From contig DEFL01000033.1 of NCBI GenBank assembly GCA_002350845.1, forward strand, positions 1-64,000: a stretch of DNA of 64,000 nucleotides, in the 5' to 3' direction. A program made the position numbers and the translations under genes. The notes under the pieces are model-generated. The model was not told where the DNA came from, searched no databases, and was given only the letters and a program-made list of their open reading frames with translations. Each line of letters opens with the position of its first letter. The stretch's first letter is position 1. This DNA is from Christensenella sp. UBA2853. Lineage in GTDB: Bacteria; Bacillota; Clostridia; Christensenellales; Aristaeellaceae. Positions 8,623-18,499 of this stretch are shown here, in pieces.

Positions 8623-11127
8623 ATGAAGAAGATCGTATGTATCGCTCTTACGCTGATCATGGCGCTGTCTTCCGTGTCCGTGCTAGCTGAAGGCTTCACG
8701 CTGGCCGATTCCTATGAAATCGGCGAACGCAGCTTTAACGGCGGCAAAGTGAACCTGGAAGCGGCTGCCGTGGGCGGCGGGTCCGTGACGTCCGACGTTT
8801 ATGCCGGCGAAGAAGGCAAGGACTACACCGACGAAAAGGTGTACACCTTCAACGACTACACCAGTGCACTGACCTCCAGCATGAACTGGGATGTGCTGAG
8901 CTGGGAAACCAATGAAGACTCCGCTATCACGGACTACATCATCACCGGTTTCTACGGCTTCCACATGAACAGCGACAAATCCGGCTATTCCATCACTCCC
9001 GAAGCCGCCGCTGAAATGCCTGTGGATGTCACTGCCGAATATGTTGGCCAATACGGCGTTCAGGAAGGCGAAACCGCCAAGGCTTGGCGTATCGCGCTGA
9101 ATCCCGATATGTGCTTCAACGACGGCACCAAGATCACCGCCGATGATTATGTGTACTCCTTCCAGCAGCAGCTGAACCCCAAGATCCTCAACCGCCGCGC
9201 GGACTCTTGGTATGACGGCACCTTCTCTGTTGTTAACGCCAAGAACTATCTGTACGCCGGCAAGACCACCTATGACGCCATCACCGGAACTGCCGAAGAC
9301 CTGATCGCCGCCGGTACCGACGTGTATCTGGATCTGGACTTCTGGGGCATCATCGGTGCGCCTGACGCTGATGGCAATCCCGCTCCCCAGTATGTGTCCG
9401 TTGCTGACGAAACCATGTACCGCGACGCAGCCGTGGAAGATGAAACTGCTGACGAAGCCTGGGTTTCCGCCAAGTATCTGTATGAAACCTACCTGGCCGC
9501 CGGTATGCCCTACAACAGCTACGCTGCTCAGTATCTTAAGGTCGCTAACCAGGCCAAGGCTGTAACTTGGGAAGACGTTGGCTTCAAGAAGATCGATGAT
9601 TATACCGTGGACTTCATCCTGGAAGCTCCTGTGGCTGAACCCGCTTTCTATGTGCCCTACAACCTGAGCGGCAACTTCCTGGTCAAGAAGGACGTTTATG
9701 AAGCCTGTAAGACCTTCTACAAGGACGGCGCTGTGGTGGCCACCGAAGAAGAAGCGGACGAAGTGAAGAGCGACTATTGCCGTTCTCTGGAAAAGACCGT
9801 TTCCTATGGTCCCTACATGCTGACCAGCTTCCAGCTGGACAAGGAATACACCCTGAGCCGCAACGAAAACTGGTTCGGCTATCATGATGGCAAGCACCTG
9901 GGCCAGTATCAGACCGACAACATCGTCATGACCGTGATTGCTGATCATGCTACCGCTCTGCTGGCCTTTGAAAAGGGCGAAGTTGACGGCGTGTCCCTGC
10001 AGAACGAAGACATGGACAAGTACGCTGCCAGCAAGTACATTCACTACACTCCCCAGAGCTACACCACCAAGCTGACCTGGAATACCGACTACAGCAAGCT
10101 GGTCGAGCATGGCACTAACAGCCAGATTCAGGTGATCGACGAATTCCGCAAGGGCTTCTCTTTCGCGCTGGATGCCAATACCTTCGCGACTGCTTACACT
10201 GCCGCCGGTACCGCCGGTTACGGCATGCTGAACTACATGTACTGCTACAACCCCTTCACCGGTGAAGCCTACCGCGACAGCGAACCAGCCAAGAAGGCGC
10301 TGGTGGAACTGTTCGACATGGAATACGGTGAGGGCAAGGAATACGCAACCCTGGACGAAGCTTACGAAGCCATGACCGGCTACGATATGGCCAAGGCTCA
10401 GGAACTGATGAAGATCGCCGCGGATAAAGCCATCGAGACCAAGATCTGGGACGGCGAATCCCCCATCGTTCTGGACATCCGCCTGTACAACAGCGACGAA
10501 ATCTACGTCAAGATGTACAACTACTTCAAGACTCAGCTGACTGAGGCCGTGAAGGGCAGCAAGTTCGAGGGCAAGATCGACATGACCATGACCCCCGACG
10601 CTGACTACTACAACACCAACTATTCCGGCGGTGCGGACATGATCTTCACCACTTGGGGCGGTGCTGCCATGGACCCCTTCGGCGTCTTCGCCCGCTGCTA
10701 CTGCGACGCGTCCGACGGCTCCGGCAATCAGATGGAATACGGCTATGACACCAGCAAGATCAACGTGACCTTCGACTTCGGTGGTGAAATCGGCGAACTG
10801 ACCGACACCCTGCAGCATTGGGCCATGTGGGCCAACAACGCCACCTCTGACGTGCCCGTGATCTTCGAAAAGCTGGGTGCTTTCGCAGACTACGCTTACA
10901 GCACACGTTGCGAAATCGTGGCTGGCGTTGAGCACGCATTCCTGAACTGGTTCCCCACCACATCCCTGTACTATCGCAACGTTGCCTCACTGGCTTCTCA
11001 GAAGGTCAACTGGGGCAGCGATACCTACCTCAACATCATCGGCTTCGGCGGCATCGAGTTCTACACCTACAACTACGACGACGCAGCCTGGGCTGATTAT
11101 ATCGCCGCCAACACCCTGGTGTACTAA
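8623..11127 (+). CDS. Large peptide ABC transporter substrate-binding protein (SBP family 5)
   Basis: An 834-residue secreted protein, about 250-300 residues longer than common OppA proteins. The signal peptide (MKKIVCIALTLIMALSSVSV, cleavage after VLA) has no lipobox Cys, so it should be released by ordinary signal peptidase. Family-5 features are FNDGTKITADDYVYSFQQ near residue 165 and KTVSYGPYMLTSFQLDKEYT near residue 395, followed by LSRNENWFGYHDG. ATG 8623 follows AAGGAGG by 11 bases. It is the first gene of a six-gene operon with unusually large partners, and should bind peptides outside the membrane. The extra length may contact the added outer domains of the permease and ATPase. Confidence 0.9.
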   Translation: MKKIVCIALTLIMALSSVSVLAEGFTLADSYEIGERSFNGGKVNLEAAAVGGGSVTSDVYAGEEGKDYTDEKVYTFNDYTSALTSSMNWDVLSWETNEDSAITDYIITGFYGFHMNSDKSGYSITPEAAAEMPVDVTAEYVGQYGVQEGETAKAWRIALNPDMCFNDGTKITADDYVYSFQQQLNPKILNRRADSWYDGTFSVVNAKNYLYAGKTTYDAITGTAEDLIAAGTDVYLDLDFWGIIGAPDADGNPAPQYVSVADETMYRDAAVEDETADEAWVSAKYLYETYLAAGMPYNSYAAQYLKVANQAKAVTWEDVGFKKIDDYTVDFILEAPVAEPAFYVPYNLSGNFLVKKDVYEACKTFYKDGAVVATEEEADEVKSDYCRSLEKTVSYGPYMLTSFQLDKEYTLSRNENWFGYHDGKHLGQYQTDNIVMTVIADHATALLAFEKGEVDGVSLQNEDMDKYAASKYIHYTPQSYTTKLTWNTDYSKLVEHGTNSQIQVIDEFRKGFSFALDANTFATAYTAAGTAGYGMLNYMYCYNPFTGEAYRDSEPAKKALVELFDMEYGEGKEYATLDEAYEAMTGYDMAKAQELMKIAADKAIETKIWDGESPIVLDIRLYNSDEIYVKMYNYFKTQLTEAVKGSKFEGKIDMTMTPDADYYNTNYSGGADMIFTTWGGAAMDPFGVFARCYCDASDGSGNQMEYGYDTSKINVTFDFGGEIGELTDTLQHWAMWANNATSDVPVIFEKLGAFADYAYSTRCEIVAGVEHAFLNWFPTTSLYYRNVASLASQKVNWGSDTYLNIIGFGGIEFYTYNYDDAAWADYIAANTLVY

Positions 11128-11139
11128 TCGCAATGATAC

Positions 11140-11197
11140 AGGCATTCTTTGAGTGCCTGCCCAGCGTGGGCATGGGGGAGAAATCCTCCATGCCCTT
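11140..11197 (+). terminator. Intercistronic hairpins, possible attenuator
   Basis: Two inverted repeats lie in the 244-base gap after the binding-protein gene: AGGCA/TGCCT at 11140-11158, and GGGCATGG/CCATGCCC near 11168-11195 with loop AAAT. Neither has a good T run. They may stabilise the binding-protein mRNA or lower expression downstream, as is common in such operons. Confidence 0.4.
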
Positions 11198-11371
11198 CGC
11201 CGTTGTAAAGAAACAATCTAAAATCTAAAAATACAGAAAAACCGCCTGTCCTACCTCCGCCGCGTGCCGAGCGCGGGGCGGACGGCCACCGGCCCGGCGT
11301 GTAAAGAACAAAGCTCAAGGGTTTTTTATGCCTGGGTACGGAAGAATCCTACGAGCAGAGGGATGCATGGA

Positions 11372-12334
11372 ATGACCAAGTATGTCATCAAACGTATTCT
11401 GTACATGTTCCTGACGATGTTTGTCATCACGGTCATGTGCTTTGTGCTAATCAAGCTTTTGCCGCTGCCCGCGGTGCGCGAAATGGGCCGTGACATCAAC
11501 CTTGTGCTGGCCAAGCGCGAAAAAATGGGCTACAACAAGCCGATCATGGTGCAGTTTTTCCTGTACCTCAAGAGCATTTTCACGGAATGGGACTGGGGCG
11601 TAGGCGAACAGATGTATGAAGGCCTAGGCATTTGGGACGTGATGATGCAGAAGCTACCCTACACCATCGTGGTGAACCTATATTCAATCTTAATATCGAT
11701 CCCCTTGGGACTTGGACTTGGAATTTACGCTGCGCTGAAAAAGAACAAATGGCAGGATGCGGTCATTTCCACCCTGGTCATGGTGTTCATTTCAGTGCCC
11801 AGCTATGTATATGCTTTCCTGGTGCAGTATATTTTCTGCTTCCAGCTGGGTTGGTTCCCACTGCAATTGGCTTCCCTGAGCCAGGCGGGAAGCATTTTCA
11901 GCGGGAAGATGTTCGTTTCCATGGTGCCTGCCATCATGAGCCTTTCCTTCGGCGTGATCGCAGGGTTTACGCGGTATACCCGTGCAGAACTGTCTGAGGT
12001 GCTGACCGGTGACTATATGCTGCTGGCCCGCACCAAGGGCCTGACAAAGGCACAGGCCATTTCCCGCCATGCGCTGCGCAACGCCATGGTGGTCATCCTG
12101 CCCATGATCATTGGTGAATTCATCGGCATCCTGGGCGGTTCGCTGATCATTGAAAACATTTTTGGCATTCCCGGCATTGGCAACTTGTACGTCAATTCCA
12201 TCAATGTTCGCGACTATAACTTCTTCATGGCGCTGAATATCTTCTACACCCTCATCGGGTTGGTATCCGGCATCGTGATCGACATCAGCTACGGATTCAT
12301 TGATCCGCGCATCAGAATGGGGTCGAAGAAATGA
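11372..12334 (+). CDS. Oligopeptide ABC transporter permease, OppB-like
   Basis: A 320-residue membrane protein of normal OppB size. The first helix is ILYMFLTMFVITVMCFVLIK. The coupling (EAA-like) segment is LARTKGLTKAQAISRHALRN, where it meets an ATPase. The C-terminal helices are SLIIENIFGIPGIGN and onward. Met 11372 is chosen because GAGGG ends 9 bases upstream; an in-frame Met at 11363 is too close to it. The stop overlaps the next gene by 4 bases, so translation is coupled. It has none of the insertions seen in its operon partners. Confidence 0.92.
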   Translation: MTKYVIKRILYMFLTMFVITVMCFVLIKLLPLPAVREMGRDINLVLAKREKMGYNKPIMVQFFLYLKSIFTEWDWGVGEQMYEGLGIWDVMMQKLPYTIVVNLYSILISIPLGLGLGIYAALKKNKWQDAVISTLVMVFISVPSYVYAFLVQYIFCFQLGWFPLQLASLSQAGSIFSGKMFVSMVPAIMSLSFGVIAGFTRYTRAELSEVLTGDYMLLARTKGLTKAQAISRHALRNAMVVILPMIIGEFIGILGGSLIIENIFGIPGIGNLYVNSINVRDYNFFMALNIFYTLIGLVSGIVIDISYGFIDPRIRMGSKK

Positions 12335-13869
12335 TGGAAGAAAAAATGATTCGTAAAATACCCAAGGAAAAATTCCAGTTCGTGCAGCGGGGCGACCGCA
12401 TCCACGACGAGAAATTGCAGACTAAGGCTGTGGGCTATCTGGGTGACGCCTGGAACCGCTTCCGCACCAACAAGAGCGCTGTGGTAGCCTTCATCCTGAT
12501 CTTGGTGCTGCTTTTGTTTGCGCTTATTGTGCCGGCGGTTTCCCATTATACGATCACTTTCCGCGACGGCTATTACAAGACCGCGTTGCCGAAGGCCGAC
12601 TGTTTCAAAAACAGCGGGTTCTGGGACGGTGGCAAGCGCGAGCAGCAGAACTCCTCGGGCTACCTGTACCTGAACGCCATCGGCCAGGAAAACGGCAAGC
12701 CCGCCATTATCAAGATCTATGATTCCTTCGTGGATTCCACGGGGGAGACCTTTTACAATCTCCGCGTTGATTCCTATTATTCCGTGGGCTATGTGTATGT
12801 GAACCTGAGCGAGGCCGAATATAAGGCCCTAATGCAGTATCAGGATGAAACCGGCATCCAGGTCTGCTATCCTCTGGCCGCCACGCACAACAAGCACTTC
12901 GTCCGCGGCAACGACGGCGCCAATTTCTGGTATAAGCTGGTGGACGAGAGCCAAGGCAATTCCGGTGCGCCAAAGCTGGACGATAACGGTAAGTATATCC
13001 CAAACTATCTGACCAGCGACGATCCCCAGAAGGCGGGCTATACCAGCCTGCGTATCCCCGGGGACGGCGAAAACGGCGTGTGGTATACCTACGCGCAAAA
13101 GAACCAGACCGGCTACCGCGCCCGCGTAGACTACGACGAGTATTTCAACTACCAGAATGGTTTCCATGCCTCCTTCCTCTTTGGCACCAACCAGTACGGC
13201 CAGGATATTTTCACCTGCCTGGCGGTTGGCGCAAGGTTTTCGCTGATCCTGGCCATCTGTGTAGCCACGATCAACTTTATTCTGGGCGTGATCTACGGCT
13301 CCATTGAAGGTTATTACGGCGGGGCCGTGGACATGGTGATGGAACGTGTGTCCGACATTCTGGCGAGCGTGCCCTTCATGGTGGTCGCCACCCTCTTCCA
13401 ACTGCATCTAGCTGGCAAGGTAGGGCCTGTGGTGTCGCTGCTGTTCGCCTTCATCCTCACCGGCTGGGTGGGCACAGCCAGCCGCGTGCGTACCCAATTC
13501 TACCGCTTCAAGGGCCAGGAATACGTGCTGGCTGCCCGCACCCTTGGTGCGGCTGACCGGCGCATCATTTTCAAGCACATCTTCCCCAACTCCCTGGGGA
13601 CCATCGTGACTGGCGCAGTCATGACCATTCCGGGCGTTATCTTCTCGGAATCCATGCTCAGTTACCTGCACATCATCAATCTGGATACCTCCTCCACCGT
13701 TACCTCCATCGGTACGATGCTGGCCAACGGCAACGGATACCTGAACACCTATCCCCACATCATCATGTTCCCAGCCATTTTCATCGCCATTCTGGAAATT
13801 TCCTTCAACCTGTTTGGCAATGGCCTGCGCGATGCGCTGAATCCTTCGTTGAGAGGAGCGGATAACTGA
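12331..13869 (+). CDS. Oligopeptide ABC transporter permease, OppC-like, with a large outer insertion
   Basis: A 512-residue permease against the usual 280-300. After the first membrane helix (VVAFILILVLLLFALIVPAV, near residues 51-70) there is a soluble stretch of about 210 residues rich in Tyr, Asn and Gly (for example SGYLYLNAIGQENGKPAIIK). The standard OppC core resumes at LFGTNQYGQDIFTCLAVGAR. The coupling helix is VLAARTLGAADRRIIFKHIF. Topology places the insertion outside the cell, in the same position as the short loop of normal OppC. It overlaps the neighbours by 4 bases upstream and 1 base downstream. The role of the insertion is unknown; docking of the binding protein is a guess. 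Confidence 0.9.
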   Translation: MMEEKMIRKIPKEKFQFVQRGDRIHDEKLQTKAVGYLGDAWNRFRTNKSAVVAFILILVLLLFALIVPAVSHYTITFRDGYYKTALPKADCFKNSGFWDGGKREQQNSSGYLYLNAIGQENGKPAIIKIYDSFVDSTGETFYNLRVDSYYSVGYVYVNLSEAEYKALMQYQDETGIQVCYPLAATHNKHFVRGNDGANFWYKLVDESQGNSGAPKLDDNGKYIPNYLTSDDPQKAGYTSLRIPGDGENGVWYTYAQKNQTGYRARVDYDEYFNYQNGFHASFLFGTNQYGQDIFTCLAVGARFSLILAICVATINFILGVIYGSIEGYYGGAVDMVMERVSDILASVPFMVVATLFQLHLAGKVGPVVSLLFAFILTGWVGTASRVRTQFYRFKGQEYVLAARTLGAADRRIIFKHIFPNSLGTIVTGAVMTIPGVIFSESMLSYLHIINLDTSSTVTSIGTMLANGNGYLNTYPHIIMFPAIFIAILEISFNLFGNGLRDALNPSLRGADN

Positions 13870-16037
13870 TGGCAAAGTTGGAAGTAAAACATCTGACCAT
13901 TTCCTTCCGCACAACCAACGGCGCTGTCCGGGCCGTGCGGGATATTTCCTTTAACCTGGAAGAGGGCGAAACCCTTGCCATCGCCGGTGAATCCGGTTCA
14001 GGCAAGTCCGTTACCACTCGCGCCGTCATGGGTATCCTCGCGGGCAACGCCATGGTGGACGGCGGCGAAATCATTTACGACGGCAAGGATCTGCTGAAAA
14101 TCCCCGAGGAAGAATTCCACAACCTGCGCGGTCACAAGCTGGCTATGGTGTTCCAGGACCCCCTGAGTGCTCTAAACCCCGTTATGCGCATTGGCAAGCA
14201 GCTTACCGAAGCCATGCTGCTCAACAACAAAGAGCGCCGCAGGGATGGACGCGAGAGCTTCAACAAGACACTCAAAACCCTTCAAGAAAAAATGACCGCG
14301 GAGGGCAGCACGTCCGACGTGAACAGCAAGATCAAAGAGTTTGACAGCTTTGTGAAGGTCGCCGTAAAGGAAGAGTTTGCCTATAAAGAAGCCACCGAAT
14401 CCATGGTGGAAGTGCTGGACTGCGCGGATGAAGCGGAAAGCGCCCTAGTTCAGCACAACGATAAGGATGTGTGCGAGGTCTGCGGGCGGATGCTCAAGGC
14501 CATGAAGCGCATCTATAACCCCTACACCTTCCAGGAGGGCGACACCAAAATCGTTGTCCTGATGGAAAAGCTACAGGGCTTCCAGAAGAGCTATACAGGC
14601 CGTCAGCAGGGCGACATGGAGGCGCTGCTCAAGGAAATCACCGAGACCATGAACGGTGTACTGAACGCTGAACAGCCCAACTTCTTCTGCATCGGCTATT
14701 CCGTACTGCATGGCAAGAATCCAGATCCCAAGACCCAGGCCATCCCGGACATCAACCGGGAAGTGCGTAAGACCCTAGATGACGGCTTTATGCTCTCCTT
14801 CCGCAAGGACGTGGCAAAGGCCCTGGCATTTGCCGAAAAGGAATCCCTGACCGGAAAAAAGTCTGCACTAAATGCGCTGGAAAGCGCGCTGCGGGTCTTT
14901 AAAGAAGAAAACCTGGACCAGAAAAAGTGTAAGGACGCACTGAAAGCCTCATCTGCCGCGGTGGAAGCCAGCATTGACCCCCTGCAGCTGGACAAGGACA
15001 GCAAGGCCTATGTATATCGCAGTGGCGTGAAAGCGCTGCTAGAGCGCTATTTTCGCGCATTCAACCAGAACCCCAGGGAAAAGGCCCGCTTTGAAAAGGA
15101 AACCAAGAAATACAACCAGGAAGTAGCCAAGGGCAAAAACCCGCCATCTGTAGTGCCCATGAACCTGATCGACATTGATCTGGTGAAGAGCAACCTGACG
15201 GGGATGACAGAAGAACTGATCCACCATTATGAAGCCCAAATCAGCCAAGGCCTCGAAGGCCATTATGAGGAACGTGCCGAAGCCATGATAGACTATCTGA
15301 AAGCTCGGGCAGAAGATTATGCGTTCAAGCTGTCCAAGGGCATGGCTCGCCACCGCGCCATCGAGCTGATGAAAGAAGTGGGCATTCCCGAGCCTCACAA
15401 GCGCTATCGACAGTATCCCTTCGAGTTCTCCGGCGGCATGCGTCAACGTATTGTTATCGCCATTGCCCTGTCCGCCAACCCGGACATCCTGATCTGCGAC
15501 GAACCCACTACTGCTCTGGATGTGACCATTCAAGCCCAGATTCTGGAATTGATCAACCGTTTAAAGCGCGAACGCAGGCTCAGCGTCATCTTTATCACAC
15601 ACGATTTGGGCGTGGTCGCCAACATGGCAGACAAGATTGCCATCATGTACGCCGGCAAAATTGTGGAATACGGCACGGCGGACGACGTGTTTTACGAGCC
15701 TAAGCACCCCTACACCTGGGCATTGCTGTCCTCCATGCCTGACCTGGAAACCAAGGAAAAGTTGGAAGCCATTCCCGGTACTCCACCGGATATGATCCTG
15801 CCGCCCAAGGGCGATGCGTTTGCCGCGCGCAATAAGTACGCCATGCAGATCGACTTTGAGGAGCAGCCCCCTGTGTTCCAGGTCAGTTCTACCCATTGGG
15901 CAGCCACGTGGCTGCTGCATCCCGATGCGCCAAAGGTGGAGCCGCCCGTCATCGTGACCGACCGTATCCAGCGGATGCAGAAAGCTCAGGCGGAAAGAGA
16001 AGCCAAGGCAGCCGTGAAAGGAGACGCTGACGCATGA
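13869..16037 (+). CDS. Oligopeptide ABC ATPase, OppD-like, with about 370-residue insertion
   Basis: A 722-residue ATPase; OppD proteins are usually about 330. Walker A is GESGSGKS (residues 40-47) and the Q-loop is VFQDPLSALNP (near 94). After KQLTEAMLL near residue 118 comes a Lys/Glu-rich helical insertion containing CEVCGRM. The ABC core returns near residue 490 (GMARHRAIELMKEVGIPEP), with signature FSGGMRQR near 521, Walker B ILICDEPTTALD near 540, and the H-loop in ITHDLG. The inserted segment lies in the helical subdomain that contacts the permease. All catalytic motifs are intact, so ATP hydrolysis is expected. The typical OppD C-terminal Cys region is not obvious. Confidence 0.9.
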   Translation: MAKLEVKHLTISFRTTNGAVRAVRDISFNLEEGETLAIAGESGSGKSVTTRAVMGILAGNAMVDGGEIIYDGKDLLKIPEEEFHNLRGHKLAMVFQDPLSALNPVMRIGKQLTEAMLLNNKERRRDGRESFNKTLKTLQEKMTAEGSTSDVNSKIKEFDSFVKVAVKEEFAYKEATESMVEVLDCADEAESALVQHNDKDVCEVCGRMLKAMKRIYNPYTFQEGDTKIVVLMEKLQGFQKSYTGRQQGDMEALLKEITETMNGVLNAEQPNFFCIGYSVLHGKNPDPKTQAIPDINREVRKTLDDGFMLSFRKDVAKALAFAEKESLTGKKSALNALESALRVFKEENLDQKKCKDALKASSAAVEASIDPLQLDKDSKAYVYRSGVKALLERYFRAFNQNPREKARFEKETKKYNQEVAKGKNPPSVVPMNLIDIDLVKSNLTGMTEELIHHYEAQISQGLEGHYEERAEAMIDYLKARAEDYAFKLSKGMARHRAIELMKEVGIPEPHKRYRQYPFEFSGGMRQRIVIAIALSANPDILICDEPTTALDVTIQAQILELINRLKRERRLSVIFITHDLGVVANMADKIAIMYAGKIVEYGTADDVFYEPKHPYTWALLSSMPDLETKEKLEAIPGTPPDMILPPKGDAFAARNKYAMQIDFEEQPPVFQVSSTHWAATWLLHPDAPKVEPPVIVTDRIQRMQKAQAEREAKAAVKGDADA

Positions 16038-18499
16038 AAGCAGGAAGAAGAATTGCCACGGCGCTGAGAATCATCGGCTGGGTCATGATAGCACTGGCTG
16101 TGGGTGTGACCATTTATGTGCTGGCAACCGCCGGCCCGCATTGGGCGATCATAACGAACTATCTCCGCAGCGGTGGCGTTCAGCAGAATATCGTTGATAA
16201 AGTACAGTTTGATCATCAGTTCTATAATGCCCTGATTGATGCCTCCGACACCAAAGCCATGCAGGACACCATGCGCGTTAGCAGGACCCGTTCCTACTTT
16301 ACCCGCTGGGAAAACCTAATGGAAAAAGCGACTGCGTCCACTGTACAGGAAGAACTGGACGTTTTCTATGCGGAACACGGCGACGACATGACCGCTGAAG
16401 AAGCGCAGGCATATCTGACGTATTATGAGCAAATGGAAAGCGGCGAGGAAAGCCGCCTGCTCAAAGAAGCCATTGAATACCTGGACGGCCTGGCCAAGCC
16501 TGTTGCAGGCAAGGGCAAGCTGGCCAAGCTTCAGGCAGCGTCCGTCGAGCCCGATGTGAAAGCGGCTTATGACGCTTTTGCGGAAGCCCATGGCGAAGCT
16601 GCCGGAACGTACCTGGAATTTGTGGAAGCCGTCGTGGCCATGATCAAGGAGGATATTGCCTCCGGCACGGTGATTTCCGATGTGAAGGGTTATGTGAAGA
16701 ACCTGGATGATGCCCGGTACGCCATCGCCTTGGCAGCCATTCAGGCTCAGGAGCGGGAGCAGACCGAGGACATCCGGGACGCCTACGCGGCGGAACTGAA
16801 AAAGGCCGTGGCCGGGGAAAAAGCAAACGTGCGCGGCTACTACGAAACGCTGTACGCTTCCATGCTCGAAAAGTATCCGGAAGAAACCGCCCCGGATATG
16901 GATGTGTTTGTCAACAGAACCTTCGAGCTGATGAACAGTCAGAACTTTGACGGCTCTCTCAGTACCCTGATGAAGGAAGTCCGCACGGCCAATATCGCCG
17001 CCCAGGAAACCCGGACCGAAGGCACAATGAACGCCTTTGCCAAGAACACGGTCATTATGTCTGACAAGAACAATGACCTGAGCATTTTCAAGGCGTTGTG
17101 GTTCCTAGCGGCCAATGTTCCCTGGATGTGGGTCGTCGCCATTCTTCTGATCGTTGGTGCAGGCCTGCTGGATAAGCTGGTGAACAAAATCACCCTGGCC
17201 CGGCTGGAAAATGCGGGCATCCAGGAGGACGAGGACGTGCTACTGCGGGTGAATCACCTGAAACAGTACTTCCGCTCTGGCGATTACATCAACAAGGCCG
17301 TGGACGACGTAAGCTTCTACATTAAGAAGGGTGAAGTTTTCGGTTTGGTTGGTGAATCCGGTTGCGGGAAAACCACCACCGGACGCACCATCATCAACCT
17401 CTACGACCCCACCGAGGGCGACGTGTACTTCCAAGGCCTGCGTATTTCCTCCACTCAGAACGGTCTTCCGGTGCTCATCCGCAGCCTGCGGAACGACTTC
17501 AGCGCCAAGAAAGCCCAGATGGAAGCTGAGCTGAAAGAAAAGATCGTCGCCAATCCTGCCCAGAAGAGCGCCCTCACCGCCGAATTCAACCAGAAGATCG
17601 GCGAAATGAAAAAGGAACTGCATCAGAAGATCCGTGATGCCAAGACCCATGCCCTCGAATCCGCTGTTGAAAAGAGCAAGTGCGTGGAAAAATACCGCGA
17701 AAAACGCAAGGCCGAACTGACCGCCCAGTATGAAGCGGACATGAAGACCCTGTCCGGCGCAGCGGCTGAGGAGCGGAAGAACCGCTACGAAATCGACATG
17801 AAGGTTGCCTCCAAGGACAACATCATGACTAAGATGCAGATGATCTTCCAAGACCCCATCGCCTCCATCAATCCCCGCATGACCGTACGGGAAATCATTG
17901 CCGAGGGCCTTAAAATCCGCGGCATCAAAGATGAGAAGTACATCGACGAAAAAGTATACGAGGTGCTGGACCTGGTGGGTCTGGTACGGGAGCATGCGGC
18001 CCGGTATCCTCACGAGTTCTCTGGCGGCCAGCGCCAGCGCATCGGTATCGCCCGCGCCATCGTGCTGCAGCCTGACCTGATCATCGCTGACGAACCCATC
18101 TCCGCCTTGGACGTATCCATTCAGGCCCAGGTGATTAACCTGCTCAATGACCTGCGCAACAAGATGGGCCTGACCATCATGTTCATCGCCCATAACCTGA
18201 GCGTGGTCAAGTATTTCTCTGACCGCATCGGCGTAATGTACTACGGCCACCTGGTAGAATTGGCCACCTCCGACGAATTGTTTGAGCATCCGCTGCATCC
18301 CTACACCAAGTCCCTACTCAGCGCTATCCCCTACCCCGATCCCCATCACGAAAAACAGCGCAAACGCATCGAGTACAATCCCCACAAGGCACATGATTAC
18401 TCGGTGGATCAGCCTACGCTGCGGGAGATTCGGCCTGGCCACTTCATCCGCTGCAACAATACGGAGTTTGCAGCCTACAAGAAGGAGCTTGGCATTTGA
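16034..18499 (+). CDS. Membrane-anchored OppF-like ATPase with outer domain and coiled-coil insertion
   Basis: An 821-residue protein; OppF is usually about 330. It begins with a membrane helix (WVMIALAVGVTIYVLATA, near 16-33). An Ala/Glu-rich domain of about 320 residues follows, then a second helix (VVAILLIVGAGLLDKLV, near 368-384), then the ATPase. Walker A is GESGCGKT (near 439-446). About 110 charged residues, predicted coiled coil, separate it from the Q-loop IFQDPIASINP (near 604). The signature is FSGGQRQR (near 660) and Walker B is LIIADEPISALD. With the ATPase inside, the N-terminal domain must face outward. Mollicute OppF proteins also carry long insertions, a partial precedent. 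It overlaps both neighbours by 4 bases. Confidence 0.9.
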   Translation: MKAGRRIATALRIIGWVMIALAVGVTIYVLATAGPHWAIITNYLRSGGVQQNIVDKVQFDHQFYNALIDASDTKAMQDTMRVSRTRSYFTRWENLMEKATASTVQEELDVFYAEHGDDMTAEEAQAYLTYYEQMESGEESRLLKEAIEYLDGLAKPVAGKGKLAKLQAASVEPDVKAAYDAFAEAHGEAAGTYLEFVEAVVAMIKEDIASGTVISDVKGYVKNLDDARYAIALAAIQAQEREQTEDIRDAYAAELKKAVAGEKANVRGYYETLYASMLEKYPEETAPDMDVFVNRTFELMNSQNFDGSLSTLMKEVRTANIAAQETRTEGTMNAFAKNTVIMSDKNNDLSIFKALWFLAANVPWMWVVAILLIVGAGLLDKLVNKITLARLENAGIQEDEDVLLRVNHLKQYFRSGDYINKAVDDVSFYIKKGEVFGLVGESGCGKTTTGRTIINLYDPTEGDVYFQGLRISSTQNGLPVLIRSLRNDFSAKKAQMEAELKEKIVANPAQKSALTAEFNQKIGEMKKELHQKIRDAKTHALESAVEKSKCVEKYREKRKAELTAQYEADMKTLSGAAAEERKNRYEIDMKVASKDNIMTKMQMIFQDPIASINPRMTVREIIAEGLKIRGIKDEKYIDEKVYEVLDLVGLVREHAARYPHEFSGGQRQRIGIARAIVLQPDLIIADEPISALDVSIQAQVINLLNDLRNKMGLTIMFIAHNLSVVKYFSDRIGVMYYGHLVELATSDELFEHPLHPYTKSLLSAIPYPDPHHEKQRKRIEYNPHKAHDYSVDQPTLREIRPGHFIRCNNTEFAAYKKELGI

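Noticed and set aside
8683..10935. A 750-codon minus-strand open frame opposite the large binding-protein gene
   Set aside because: Low-complexity Val/Gly/His composition typical of the antisense of a biased gene.
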